A stretch of DNA of 64,000 nt from Pseudomonas capeferrum (GTDB taxonomy: Bacteria; Pseudomonadota; Gammaproteobacteria; Pseudomonadales; Pseudomonadaceae), in contig NZ_JMIT01000002.1 in NCBI RefSeq assembly GCF_000731675.1, positions 719,456 to 783,455 on the forward strand, in the 5' to 3' direction. How positions within the stretch are numbered: position 1 is the first letter of the stretch; each line of letters starts with the position of its first letter. Position numbers and translations under genes: made by a program. A model generated the notes under the pieces. The model saw only the letters and a program-made list of their open reading frames with translations. It was not told where the DNA came from and searched no databases. Positions 1 to 10,380 of this stretch are shown one piece after another.

Positions 1-1260
<1,260 letters not shown>

Positions 1261-1320
1261 GATGTTGGTTCTTTCCTAAAGTTGGTCTAGGAATACCGCT
1301 TTCACATACGGTTTTCAAGG

Positions 1321-1349
1321 GGTAATGTAGTAAAACTAACAACATTACC
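1321..1349. promoter_or_regulatory. HexR operator between zwf and hexR
   Basis: A 29-bp imperfect palindrome begins GGTAATGT and ends ACATTACC. Its core, read on the minus strand at 1344-1326, is TGTTGTTAGTTTTACTACA, close to the TTGT-N7/8-ACAA consensus known for HexR in P. putida. It lies 61-89 bp upstream of the zwf start and 114-142 bp upstream of hexR, so it could serve both genes. A partial second TGTAGT half-site (minus strand, about 1356-1361) is also present. Confidence 0.8.
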
Positions 1350-1462
1350 GACGAATACTACAGACAAGTGGTGCGGCACACGCACCGACAGTACGATAGA
1401 CGACCGTGCAAAAGGCCCGCTGCTCCGTCAGCCGGCTGTCTTCCCGACCCAAGGACACACCC

Positions 1463-2335
1463 ATGGACCGCGTGCGAAACCTCCTGGAACAGATCCAGGG
1501 ACGCCTCGACGAGCTGAACAAGGCCGAACGCAAAGTCGCCGAAGTCATCCTGCTCAATCCGCAACAAGCCACCCGCTTCAGCATTGCTGCACTGGCCCAG
1601 GCGGCCAAGGTCAGCGAACCGACCGTCAACCGCTTCTGCCGGTCGTTCGGCGTCAGCGGCTACCCCGAGCTCAAGCTGCAGCTGGCGCAGAGCCTGGCCA
1701 GTGGCGCTGCCTATGTGAGCCGCGCCGTCGAGGCCGACGACGACCCTGCCGCCTACACCCAGAAGATTTTCGGCAGCGCCATCGCCTCGCTCGACAGCGC
1801 CTGCCAGCAACTCGACCCGCAGCAGGTCAGCCGCGCCGTGGACATGATGATCCAGGCCCGGCAGATCCACTTCTTCGGCCTTGGCGCCTCGGCGCCGGTG
1901 GCCCTGGATGCCCAGCACAAGTTCTTCCGCTTCAACCTGGCGGTGTCGGCCCACGCCGACGTGCTGATGCAACGCATGCTGGCCTCGGTGGCCCACACCG
2001 GCGACCTGTTCGTGATCATCTCCTACACCGGGCGCACCCGCGAACTGGTCGAGGTGGCGCGCGTGGCCCGTGAAAACGGCGCCTCGGTACTGGGCCTGAC
2101 CGCTGCCGGCTCGCCGCTGGCCCAGGCCTGCAGCCTGAGCCTGCACATTCCACTGCCGGAAGACACCGACATCTACATGCCGATGACCTCGCGAATCATC
2201 CAGCTGACCGTGCTCGACGTGCTGGCCACCGGCATGACCCTGCGCCGCGGCGTGGACTTCCAGCCGCACCTGCGCAAGATCAAGGAAAGCCTCAACGCCA
2301 GCCGTTACCCGATCGAGGACGACGAACTCAACTGA
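1463..2335 (+). CDS. hexR: HexR, RpiR-family repressor of glucose catabolism
   Basis: A 290-aa RpiR-family repressor. The N-terminal HTH_6 domain (about residues 1-75) contains the recognition region [22 protein letters not shown]-terminal SIS sugar-phosphate-binding domain follows (about residues 110-260). In P. putida HexR releases DNA on binding 2-keto-3-deoxy-6-phosphogluconate and controls zwf, edd and gap (established knowledge). The ATG at 1463 was chosen because the conserved HexR N-terminus [12 protein letters not shown] starts there, although the frame is open upstream; AAGGA lies about 10 nt before it. The gene is divergent from zwf and overlaps the convergent mutarotase gene by 8 bp. 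Confidence 0.96.
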   Translation: MDRVRNLLEQIQGRLDELNKAERKVAEVILLNPQQATRFSIAALAQAAKVSEPTVNRFCRSFGVSGYPELKLQLAQSLASGAAYVSRAVEADDDPAAYTQKIFGSAIASLDSACQQLDPQQVSRAVDMMIQARQIHFFGLGASAPVALDAQHKFFRFNLAVSAHADVLMQRMLASVAHTGDLFVIISYTGRTRELVEVARVARENGASVLGLTAAGSPLAQACSLSLHIPLPEDTDIYMPMTSRIIQLTVLDVLATGMTLRRGVDFQPHLRKIKESLNASRYPIEDDELN

Positions 2336-3182
2336 GCCGATGCGCTTGCAAACGCAAGTGCGCGCGTTGCCCCGGGGCCAGGCTTAGGCCCTCGCCACTG
2401 CCACTGGCGGCTTCGACACAGACGAAGCCCTGGCATTCGCGACCCGTCACGCCCATCAGCGGGCGGTTGCCCGGGTGCCAGACCACGGTGTCATCGCTGT
2501 CACCGGTGTCGATGCACAGTTCGCGCTGCCAGGCCGGGTCCTGTAGTTGCACCCGCGGGGTGCCTGGGTAGACCTTCTGGCAGCCACCCTTGAGCTTCAG
2601 CGCACCTTCCTCGCGGCAGGCCTGCCGGCTCAGGCGGTCGTAGCCTTCGATATCCTCAAGCCCAGACAGCGCTATCTCGGACACGTCACTGATACGCCAG
2701 TAAGCCAGCAGCGCATGGCTCAACTGGCACGGCTCGCTGTCCTGGTGCTCGGTACTCAGGCGCAGTTCCATGCGGCTGCCAAGCCGTGCATGCAGGTCGA
2801 CCTGCCAGTCGCAGAGGTCCAGGCGCCACTTCAATGTCACGCCCTCCTCGTCCTCGCGGCTGTCCACCAGCTTCCAGTCCAGCAGCCGTGCCCAGCCATG
2901 GGCCGGCCACAGGTCCTCGCTGGGGTGGCGGCCGTACCACGGCCAGCACACCGGCACCCCCCCCCGAATCGCCCCCACCTGCGGCCACTGCTCGGCGCAC
3001 CACAACCAGGGCTTTTCGCCAGCGGGTTGAAAGTGCAGCAGCTGCGCGCCCTGCCGGCTGAACACAGCCTGGCAGAGGGGGTGGTCGATGACCAGGACAT
3101 CGCGCTGCTGGTAACGCTCCCACTCGAATGTCGGCCTTGGCCGCTGTGCGGAAAAGAAGCGATGTAGCGGATGTTCGGGCAT
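2328..3182 (-). CDS. D-hexose-6-phosphate mutarotase (YeaD-type aldose epimerase)
   Basis: A 284-aa aldose 1-epimerase-superfamily protein. The YeaD branch interconverts alpha and beta anomers of glucose 6-phosphate, which suits its place between hexR and the glucose uptake genes. Visible family features are the conserved phosphate/sugar-site region [20 protein letters not shown] with its catalytic-type His, and a second conserved His in the [13 protein letters not shown] strand. The start at 3182 gives [10 protein letters not shown]; an in-frame start at 3239 would add 19 poorly conserved residues. The gene is convergent with hexR (8-bp overlap) and lies 117 bp downstream of oprB on the same strand, so it may be read through from the gts-oprB transcript. 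Confidence 0.9.
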   Translation of the reverse strand: MPEHPLHRFFSAQRPRPTFEWERYQQRDVLVIDHPLCQAVFSRQGAQLLHFQPAGEKPWLWCAEQWPQVGAIRGGVPVCWPWYGRHPSEDLWPAHGWARLLDWKLVDSREDEEGVTLKWRLDLCDWQVDLHARLGSRMELRLSTEHQDSEPCQLSHALLAYWRISDVSEIALSGLEDIEGYDRLSRQACREEGALKLKGGCQKVYPGTPRVQLQDPAWQRELCIDTGDSDDTVVWHPGNRPLMGVTGRECQGFVCVEAASGSGEGLSLAPGQRAHLRLQAHRLS

Positions 3183-3299
3183 GGTTCCAAGCTCTTGTTG
3201 TTTGAGATAGCGCTGTCTCGGCCTATCCCCGACAACCACTGCAAGCCAGTGGATGCCGGGAGCCGAAATTGGATTGGCGTAAATTTACAACAAATGTGC

Positions 3300-4643
3300 T
3301 CAGAATGACGACTGAATCTTCAAACCAGCGACCAGCGCGTTGTCTACTTCATCCACCCCGCCCGGGCTCTTGATGTATTGCAGGTTGGGGCGCACGGTCA
3401 GCCAGTTGGTGACGTGGAAGCCGTAATACAGCTCGGCGTTGTACTCGGTGCGCTGTAGCGGCACGAAGCCCGGGTTGTCGTAATCATTGATGCCGCTCTG
3501 GGCATTGAGCTGCTCAGCACGCTTCTTCACATCGTCGTTGACGTGAATGCGGGCGATCCCAAACCCGATATCGTCCTTGGGCCGGGCATCGAAGGCGCCT
3601 TTGTACACCAGCCCGACCTGCTGGTAGTTGTCGACCACGTTGGTGGCCTTGTCGTGCACGGTGAAGTTGGCAAACAGGCTGAGACCACGGCTGGCATCAC
3701 CGCCCTGGGCAGTGACCTGCTGCTGCGCAACCACCCACCAGCCATGTTTGCTGGAGTGCGACTTGAAGCCCGCGCCGCTGATGCCTTGCGGGTTGCCATT
3801 GACGTCTTCGTAGATGTCTTCGGCATCCGCCGTGCTGTAGTAGTAGCCGAGGCGGTACTCGCCCGGCAGGCCGTTGACCTGGGGTGACCAGACCGCCTCC
3901 ACCGGCAGGATCGCGCCCTTGGTGCCGCTGCCGCTGAGCTTGAAGCCGTTGCCGGTTTCCAGGTTCGAGGGGTTCTGCTCGAACGCGCCGACCTGCACGA
4001 AGAACTCAGGCGTGATGTTGTACTTGACCCGCAGCGCCCATTGGCTGACCGGCCAGTTGTACCAGATGCCGCCCACCCAGTTGCCCACCTGCGAGCCGCA
4101 GAAGGCCAGGTTCTGGAAGTCGCAGGGGAAGCTGTTGAAGTCTTCGCCCTCGCCGAAGCGGCCGAATTTCACATCCAGGGCACCGTCAAAGTACTTCTGC
4201 TTGATCCACATCTGGGTCAGCCGCCAGGTCTGGCCGCGGCCCCACACTTCCTGTACCGAACTGAACTGGCCGGCACGCGGGTCGCTGATGCGGTCGTTGG
4301 ACAGGTTGCGGCCGCTGCGCTCGGTGATCGCCAGCTTGAACTCGGTGTCATGCCAGCCAAAGATCTTTTCCAGGTCCAGGTGCGCACCCAGGGCAAACTG
4401 GTCGCTGTAGCGTGCGGTCTTGTCGTCGTTGTAGCCGCCGTTGAGGTTGCCCGCCACCTCGCCCACGTAGTCGAGGGTGAAGTCATAGCCTTTGTCCAGC
4501 AGCTCGGTGCGAGTACCGCCCCAGTCGCCGGTCATCCATTTCGACTCGCTGGAGAAGGCCTCGGCGGCCTGCGCCCCGCTGCTGCCAACCATGGCAAGCA
4601 AGGCCAGTGAGCCCAAGGTCCTGATGCGATTGCGCTGTTCCAT
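3300..4643 (-). CDS. oprB: Carbohydrate-selective outer-membrane porin OprB
   Basis: A 447-aa OprB-family beta-barrel that lets glucose cross the outer membrane. It has a signal peptide ending ...GSSGAQA/AEAF, a mature start followed by W-T-G-D-W-G-G, beta strands of alternating aromatic residues, and a C-terminal phenylalanine (IQSSF) as expected for outer-membrane barrel assembly. It lies 40 bp downstream of gtsD on the same strand, as the last gene of the glucose ABC operon. Length and N-terminal motif fit OprB well. Selectivity for glucose rather than other sugars is inferred from context. Confidence 0.96.
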   Translation of the reverse strand: MEQRNRIRTLGSLALLAMVGSSGAQAAEAFSSESKWMTGDWGGTRTELLDKGYDFTLDYVGEVAGNLNGGYNDDKTARYSDQFALGAHLDLEKIFGWHDTEFKLAITERSGRNLSNDRISDPRAGQFSSVQEVWGRGQTWRLTQMWIKQKYFDGALDVKFGRFGEGEDFNSFPCDFQNLAFCGSQVGNWVGGIWYNWPVSQWALRVKYNITPEFFVQVGAFEQNPSNLETGNGFKLSGSGTKGAILPVEAVWSPQVNGLPGEYRLGYYYSTADAEDIYEDVNGNPQGISGAGFKSHSSKHGWWVVAQQQVTAQGGDASRGLSLFANFTVHDKATNVVDNYQQVGLVYKGAFDARPKDDIGFGIARIHVNDDVKKRAEQLNAQSGINDYDNPGFVPLQRTEYNAELYYGFHVTNWLTVRPNLQYIKSPGGVDEVDNALVAGLKIQSSF

Positions 4644-4683
4644 CCCTTTGCGTCCTCTTTTTCTTATTGATGGTGTAGACGAT

Positions 4684-5838
4684 TCAACGGCTCTTGAAGT
4701 GAGTCACGTTGTCCTTCACTGAAGCGTTGGCGGTGTCCAGGCTCAGGCGTTCACCGCTGGCGGCGTCAAACAGCAGTACCCGTGCCGGGTCGAACTGCAG
4801 GTTCAGACTGTCGCCGACCTTGCACGCCACATCCGGCGCCAGGCGGCAGCAGACCTTGGTCTGGTTGAGGGTGACGAACACCAGCAGGTCCGGCCCGGTG
4901 GGCTCGGTAACCTGCACGTCGGCGCGGATGCCGGGCAGGCCATTGCCCTCCCCCGTGCCCAGGGCAATCTGCTCGGGGCGGATGCCGAGGATGATCTCGC
5001 GCCCGTCCAGTTCAGCGCCGGCCACGCCCAACGGCAGCTCGCAACGCGCCTGGCCGCTGTCGAGCAGGGCCAATAGGCGCCCGTCCTGCCGAGCCAGGCG
5101 CACCGGAATGAAGTTCATCGGTGGCGAACCGATGAAACTGGCGACGAATTGGTTGGCCGGGTCGTTGTAGATCTGCTGCGGGGTACCGAACTGCTGGATG
5201 ATGCCGTCCTTCATCACCGCCACTTTGTCGCCCAGGGTCATGGCCTCGATCTGGTCATGGGTGACGTACACCGTGGTGGTCTTCAGGCGCTGGTGCATCA
5301 GTTTCATTTCGGTGCGCATCTCGACCCGCAGCTTGGCGTCGAGGTTGGACAACGGTTCGTCGAACAAGTAGATCTTCGGCCGCCGCGCCAGCGCCCGGCC
5401 CATGGCCACGCGCTGCTGCTGGCCGCCGGAGAGCTGGGCAGGCTTGCGTGAAAGCAGGTGCTCGATCTGCAGCAGCTTGGCCACCCGCGCCACCTCCTCG
5501 TCGATGGCGGCCTGGGGCATCTTGCGGATCTTCAGGCCGAACTCGATGTTCTCACGCACGCTCATGGTCGGGTACAGCGCGTAGGACTGGAACACCATGG
5601 CGATGTCACGGTCCTTGGGGCTCATGCCGCTGACGTCCTGCTCGTCGATCAGGATGGCGCCGCCGGTGATCTGCTCAAGGCCGGCGATGCAGTTCATCAA
5701 GGTCGACTTGCCACAGCCCGAGGGGCCGACCAGGATCAGGAACTCGCCGTCCTTGATCGACAGCTGGATGTCCTTGAGGGTGTCCGGCAAGCCGCTGCCG
5801 TAGGTCTTGTTCACATTGCGAAGTTCAAGCGTTGCCAT
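4684..5838 (-). CDS. gtsD: Glucose ABC transporter ATP-binding subunit
   Basis: A 384-aa MalK/UgpC-type ATPase that energises the GtsABC glucose importer at the inner membrane. Visible motifs are Walker [10 protein letters not shown] (residues 38-46), the Q-loop, the ABC signature [14 protein letters not shown], Walker [13 protein letters not shown], and the H-loop in [15 protein letters not shown]-terminal TOBE/OB regulatory domain occupies about residues 240-384. It starts 3 bp after gtsC and is followed at 40 bp by oprB, giving a tight transport operon. Confidence 0.97.
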   Translation of the reverse strand: MATLELRNVNKTYGSGLPDTLKDIQLSIKDGEFLILVGPSGCGKSTLMNCIAGLEQITGGAILIDEQDVSGMSPKDRDIAMVFQSYALYPTMSVRENIEFGLKIRKMPQAAIDEEVARVAKLLQIEHLLSRKPAQLSGGQQQRVAMGRALARRPKIYLFDEPLSNLDAKLRVEMRTEMKLMHQRLKTTTVYVTHDQIEAMTLGDKVAVMKDGIIQQFGTPQQIYNDPANQFVASFIGSPPMNFIPVRLARQDGRLLALLDSGQARCELPLGVAGAELDGREIILGIRPEQIALGTGEGNGLPGIRADVQVTEPTGPDLLVFVTLNQTKVCCRLAPDVACKVGDSLNLQFDPARVLLFDAASGERLSLDTANASVKDNVTHFKSR

Positions 5839-5841
5839 GAC

Positions 5842-6687
5842 TTACCCCTTGACGGCGCCGGCCGTGAGGCCGCGGACGAAATACTTGCCTGCCACCACGT
5901 AGACCAGCAGGGTTGGCAGGCCGGCGATCATTGCCGCCGCCATATCGACGTTGTATTCCTTGGCCCCGGTGCTGGTGTTGACCAGGTTGTTCAGGGCCAC
6001 GGTGATCGGTTGCGAGTCACCACTGGCGAACACCACACCGAACAGGAAGTCGTTCCAGATCTGGGTAAATTGCCAGATCAGGCAGACCATGATGATCGGT
6101 GTCGACATCGGCAGGATGATGCAACGGAAGATGGTGAAGAACCCGGCACCGTCCAGGCGCGCAGCCTTGACCAGCGCATCGGGGATGCTCACGTAGAAGT
6201 TGCGAAAGAACAGCGTGGTAAAGGCCAGGCCGTAGACCACATGCACTAGCACCAGGCCGCTGGTGGTGCTGGCCAGGCCCAGTTTGCCAAGGGTGAACGA
6301 GGCCGGCAGCAGCACCGTCTGGAACGGCAGGAAGCAGCCAAACAGCAGCAGGCCGAAGAACAGTTGCGAGCCCCGGAAGCGCCACATCGACAGCACATAG
6401 CCGTTGAGCGCACCGATGGCCGTGGAGATCAGCACGGCGGGCACGGTGATCATGATCGAGTTCCAGAAGTACCCGTTGACCGTGCCCCACGCCTTGACCC
6501 AGCCGACGCCACTGACCACAGTCGGCCAGCTCAACAGGTTGCCGCTGCTGATGTCTTCGGGGGTCTTGAAGCTGGTCAGCAGCATGACTACCAGCGGCAC
6601 CAGGTACAGCAGCACGGCAATCAGCAGTACAGCGTGGATGGCGATGCGGCTGATGCTCAACGCCGGTTTTTCGGCAGGGCTATGCAT
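5842..6687 (-). CDS. gtsC: Glucose ABC transporter permease, MalG type
   Basis: A 281-aa inner-membrane permease with about six hydrophobic helices. The cytoplasmic EAA loop (ALVKAARLDGAGFFTIFRCI, then ILP) is where the GtsD ATPase docks. The ATG at 6687 (MHSPAEKPALSISR) was chosen because the first membrane helix follows directly and it overlaps the gtsB stop by 8 bp, typical of translational coupling. The open frame further upstream has no membrane-protein character. Confidence 0.96.
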   Translation of the reverse strand: MHSPAEKPALSISRIAIHAVLLIAVLLYLVPLVVMLLTSFKTPEDISSGNLLSWPTVVSGVGWVKAWGTVNGYFWNSIMITVPAVLISTAIGALNGYVLSMWRFRGSQLFFGLLLFGCFLPFQTVLLPASFTLGKLGLASTTSGLVLVHVVYGLAFTTLFFRNFYVSIPDALVKAARLDGAGFFTIFRCIILPMSTPIIMVCLIWQFTQIWNDFLFGVVFASGDSQPITVALNNLVNTSTGAKEYNVDMAAAMIAGLPTLLVYVVAGKYFVRGLTAGAVKG

Positions 6688-7588
6688 GGCGTTTGCTCCG
6701 CAGCTCCGAATACAGGTAAGGCACGAGGATCGCCAGGATCGCCCCGAGCATGAGGATGGCGCTGGCCGAGCCCATGCCCATCTGGCCGCGGCTGAAGGTG
6801 AACGAGTACATGAACATCGCCGGCAGGTCGGACGAGTACCCTGGGCCACCGGCGGTCATCGCGGCCACCAGGTCGAAGCTCTTGATGGCGATGTGCGAGA
6901 GGATCATCACGGCGCTGAAGAACACCGGTCGCAGGCTTGGCAATACCACGGTCCAGTAGATGCGCGGCAGGCTGGCGCCGTCCATCTGTGCGGCGCGGAT
7001 GATCGACTGGTCGACGCCGCGCAGGCCGGCGAGGAACATTGCCATGATGAAGCCCGAGGCTTGCCACACGGCGGCGATCACCAGGCAGTACACCACCCGG
7101 TCGGGGTCGATCAGCCAGTCCAGGCGAAAACCTTCCCAGCCCCAGTCGCGCAGCAGTTTGTCCAGGCCCATGCCGGGGTTGAGCAGCCACTTCCAGGCGG
7201 TGCCGGTGACAATCATCGACAGCGCCATGGGGTAGAGATAGATCGTGCGGATGAAGCCCTCGCGGCGGATGCGCTGGTCGAGCAACACCGCCAGCAGTAC
7301 ACCGATGGCCAGGCTGATGCCAATGAACAGCCCCCCGAACACCAACAGGTTCTTGCTGGCCACCCACCAGCGGTCGTTGTCGAACAACCGGGCGTATTGC
7401 GCCAGGCCCGCCCATTTGTAGGTTGGCAGAAAGGTCGAGGTGGTGAAGGACAGCACGAAGGTCCACAGGATGTAGCCATAGAAGCCCACCAGGACGATGA
7501 ACATGCTCGGCGCCAGCACCAGCTTGGGTAGCCAGCGCTGCAGAGCGTCCAGGGGTGAGGCCCGCAGTTGGGCGGTAGTTGTGGTCAT
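6680..7588 (-). CDS. gtsB: Glucose ABC transporter permease, MalF type
   Basis: A 302-aa inner-membrane permease with six predicted helices. It carries the EAA motif SIIRAAQMDGASLPRIYWTV followed by VLP. It pairs with GtsC to form the transmembrane channel for periplasmic glucose. It sits 71 bp downstream of gtsA, behind a GC-rich hairpin, and overlaps gtsC by 8 bp. Confidence 0.96.
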   Translation of the reverse strand: MTTTTAQLRASPLDALQRWLPKLVLAPSMFIVLVGFYGYILWTFVLSFTTSTFLPTYKWAGLAQYARLFDNDRWWVASKNLLVFGGLFIGISLAIGVLLAVLLDQRIRREGFIRTIYLYPMALSMIVTGTAWKWLLNPGMGLDKLLRDWGWEGFRLDWLIDPDRVVYCLVIAAVWQASGFIMAMFLAGLRGVDQSIIRAAQMDGASLPRIYWTVVLPSLRPVFFSAVMILSHIAIKSFDLVAAMTAGGPGYSSDLPAMFMYSFTFSRGQMGMGSASAILMLGAILAILVPYLYSELRSKRHA

Positions 7589-7615
7589 GATCTGCTTCCC
7601 AAACGATTGAGAGCT

Positions 7616-7634
7616 CCGCCCCCCATGGGGGCGG
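7616..7634. repeat. GC-rich hairpin between gtsA and gtsB
   Basis: CCGCCCCCCATGGGGGCGG can fold into a short, very GC-rich stem with one bulged C. It has no T-run, so it is unlikely to be a full terminator. Hairpins here in binding-protein-dependent ABC operons often stabilise the upstream binding-protein mRNA; that role is inferred. Confidence 0.5.
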
Positions 7635-7659
7635 GCCTGGTTTACACCTTTGGGATCGG

Positions 7660-8946
7660 TTACCGGGCCGACTTGATCGCCGCCGCCAGCTTCTTCGCCG
7701 CATCGGCCGGGTCGGCCTTGGGGTCGTTGATGTAGTTGGTCACCACATCGAAGAAGGCGCCCTGCACCGCCAGCGTGGTGGCCATGTTGTGCGCCATGCT
7801 TGGTTGCAGGCCACCGCTTTTGGCGTCGGCCAGGAAGTCCTTGGCAGACGTCTGCGCGCAGGCGTCGAAGCCATACTTGCCCATATCGGCAAGCATGTCG
7901 TTACGCACCGGGATCGACCCTTTGTTGGTACTGAAGACCTTCTGGAAGTCCTCGCCCAACACGTTGCGGGCGATGTCCTGCTGACCGGCAGCCGTGCCTG
8001 CGTCCTTCTGCTTGAACACCACCAGCGAATCGATGTTGTACAGGAACGCATTGTCGGTACCGGGGAACGCGACGCACTGGTAATCCTTGCCGGCGGTCTT
8101 GTGCGCCAGGGTCCACTCGCTCTTGGCCCAGTCGCCCATGATCTGCATGCCGGCCTTGCCATTGATGACCTTGGCCGCTTCCAGGTTCCAGTCCTGGCCC
8201 TTGCCGTCAGGGTCCATGTAGGTGGCGACCTTCTTCAGCTCGGTCAGCGACTTGACCATTTGCGGCCCGGTCAGCGTCGCTTCGTCGAGGTCGACCAGGG
8301 CTTTCTTGTAGCCGTCCGCGCCCATTACCGACAGCACCACGCTTTCGAACACCGTGCTGTCCTGCCAGGGCTGGCCACCATGGGCGAGCGCAATGAAGCC
8401 GGCGGCCTTGAGCTTGTCGGCGGCGGCGTAGAATTCGTCGAGGGTGGTCGGCGCCTTGTCGATGCCGGCTTTCTTGAAGACGTCGGGGTTGATCCATAGC
8501 CAGTTGATGCGGTGGATGTTCACCGGTACGGCCACGTAGTCACCGTCGTACTTCACGGTGTCGGCGACTTTCTTGTCGAGCAGCGAGTCCCACTTCTCTT
8601 CTTTGGCGACATCCTTGAGCACATCCGTGTCGAGCAGGCCGGTGGCGGCCCACTCCTGAATGTCGGGGCCCTTGATCTGGGCAACGCCGGGCGGGTTGCC
8701 GGCCACGGCGCGGCTCTTGAGCACGGTCATGGCGGTGGCGCCGCCACCGCCGGCGACTGCACCATCCTTCCAGGTGAAGCCATCCTTCTCGACCTGGGCC
8801 TTGAGCACATCGACAGCCGCTTTTTCACCCCCCGAGGTCCACCAGTGCACCACTTCGACACTGCCTTTGGCGTCGGCGGCGAGGGCACTGAGCGGGAACA
8901 ACGAGGCGAGGGAGATCGCGGCAGCGAGGCGGAGAGTCGAATTCAT
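7660..8946 (-). CDS. gtsA: Periplasmic glucose-binding protein of the Gts ABC transporter
   Basis: A 428-aa extracellular solute-binding protein (family 1, sugar type). A cleavable signal peptide ends ...[12 protein letters not shown], followed by the typical first strand [19 protein letters not shown]. It captures periplasmic glucose and delivers it to GtsBC. It is the first gene of gtsABCD-oprB. The 104-bp gap to the upstream isomerase gene (8947-9050) should contain the operon promoter, probably under GltR control as in other pseudomonads (inference); I could not identify a firm operator there. Confidence 0.97.
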   Translation of the reverse strand: MNSTLRLAAAISLASLFPLSALAADAKGSVEVVHWWTSGGEKAAVDVLKAQVEKDGFTWKDGAVAGGGGATAMTVLKSRAVAGNPPGVAQIKGPDIQEWAATGLLDTDVLKDVAKEEKWDSLLDKKVADTVKYDGDYVAVPVNIHRINWLWINPDVFKKAGIDKAPTTLDEFYAAADKLKAAGFIALAHGGQPWQDSTVFESVVLSVMGADGYKKALVDLDEATLTGPQMVKSLTELKKVATYMDPDGKGQDWNLEAAKVINGKAGMQIMGDWAKSEWTLAHKTAGKDYQCVAFPGTDNAFLYNIDSLVVFKQKDAGTAAGQQDIARNVLGEDFQKVFSTNKGSIPVRNDMLADMGKYGFDACAQTSAKDFLADAKSGGLQPSMAHNMATTLAVQGAFFDVVTNYINDPKADPADAAKKLAAAIKSAR

Positions 8947-9050
8947 CGGAATACCTTTCTTGTTGTTATGCCGGGCAAGTCGATCGCTTGCATTGCATGG
9001 AGTCTAATCAGAGCGGTCGCTGCGCCAGGTAACGAAGCGATGCGTGAATG

Positions 9051-10277
9051 TCATCGTTTGGTTACATTGCGCGCCAGTGCGCTCGCCAGGCTCGGCGCCA
9101 ACGGCAAGGTGGGCAACAGCACAGCCTGATAGGCGTGATAGAGGTCTGGCTTGCCTGCCCAGATAGCCGCTGCAGGTTGGTTGCCAGGGTCGAGTTCGTG
9201 ATGCCAGCTTCCACCGACGCGGTCGATGAAGCGGCTGTCGATGAATGCCCAGAAACAGCCATACCAATCCGCGTACTGCTGCTCACCGGTGCGCCGCAGC
9301 AAGGCTGCCGCACTGGCGCACGCTTCGGCATGCACCCAGTGCAGGCGCTCGGGCACCCTGGGCTGGTTGTCCCAGCCCAGGGTGTAGACGATGCCCTCGG
9401 CGCCATCGACGTTCCAGGCATGCCGGCAGGCGTTGGCGAACAGCGCTCGCGCACTGGCCAGCAGCCACGCCGGCGTAGACAACCCGGCCAAGTGCCGTGC
9501 GGCCTCCAGGTGCAGAAGCAGGCGTGACCATTCGAACGCGTGGCCAGGCGTCGTGCCATAAGGCCGGAAATGATCGGTGGGGTTGGCCTGATTGTATTCA
9601 GGCAGCGGTTGCCAGTGCGCATCGAAATGTTCGACCACGCGGTAGTCGCTGGCAGCCGCATGGCCTTGAATGATGCGCTCGACGATGCGCAGGGCGCGCT
9701 GCAGCCAGAGCGCATCGCCGGTCACATCCGCCAGGGCGAGAAAGGCCTCGGTGGCGTGCATGTTGCTGTTGGCACCACGGTAGGCTTCCGGCTGCTGCCA
9801 GTCGCTGGCAAAGGACTCGCACAACGCCCCCTCTTCCTCGCTCCAGAAGCGTTCCTCGATGACCCGGATCGCCTCCTCCAGCACACCCTGCGCACCGCTG
9901 GCACCGGCTACCACTGCCGAGCTTGCGGCCAGCGCGACGAAGGCATGCAGGTAGGCCGCCTTGCCGTTGCCACCCTGCCCTTGCGGGCGATCGAACCAAC
10001 CGCCGTGCGTGGCGTCATGCAGCGGCCCGCGCAAGGCCTGTACGCCATGCTCCACCAATGCCAGGCAGCCTGGTACACCCTGGAGGTGCGCCAGGGCGAA
10101 GCTGTGGGTCATGCGCGCAGTTGTCAGGGTTTCGGCAAGGGCCGAAGGCGGCAACTGGCCACGGGCGTCGAGATTGGCGAAGCCTTCAGGCACTTGCGAG
10201 GCCATCGCGAACGCCAGCAGCCGCCACCCTTCGTGGGTGAGCCAGGCGGTATGTTCCAGCGAATCGATAGAGTCCAT
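9051..10277 (-). CDS. AGE-family aldose-ketose isomerase, probably D-mannose isomerase
   Basis: A 408-aa (alpha/alpha)6-barrel protein of the N-acylglucosamine 2-epimerase family. Conserved active-site elements are visible: RMTH (R55, H58), NSNMHATEAF (H174, E177), TPGHAFEWSRLLL (H246, E249), HWVHAEA (H316, E318) and GKPDLYHAYQA (H381). H246 and H381 match the paired catalytic histidines of this family. YihS- and mannose-isomerase-type members interconvert mannose or glucose with fructose, whereas true AGEs epimerise N-acylglucosamine. Its place between gtrS and gtsA favours a free-hexose substrate, but that choice is inference. It has its own transcription unit or follows the gtrS unit after 103 bp. 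Confidence 0.82.
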   Translation of the reverse strand: MDSIDSLEHTAWLTHEGWRLLAFAMASQVPEGFANLDARGQLPPSALAETLTTARMTHSFALAHLQGVPGCLALVEHGVQALRGPLHDATHGGWFDRPQGQGGNGKAAYLHAFVALAASSAVVAGASGAQGVLEEAIRVIEERFWSEEEGALCESFASDWQQPEAYRGANSNMHATEAFLALADVTGDALWLQRALRIVERIIQGHAAASDYRVVEHFDAHWQPLPEYNQANPTDHFRPYGTTPGHAFEWSRLLLHLEAARHLAGLSTPAWLLASARALFANACRHAWNVDGAEGIVYTLGWDNQPRVPERLHWVHAEACASAAALLRRTGEQQYADWYGCFWAFIDSRFIDRVGGSWHHELDPGNQPAAAIWAGKPDLYHAYQAVLLPTLPLAPSLASALARNVTKR

Positions 10278-10380
10278 GCAGCCACGTCTTCCATGCCAGA
10301 GGTGTGCAGAGTCTAGCCAGCCGTCCTGGCTGGAATGTCACGAAGGCCTGCCGTTGTGTCACCGGTCAGTGACATGGCCA

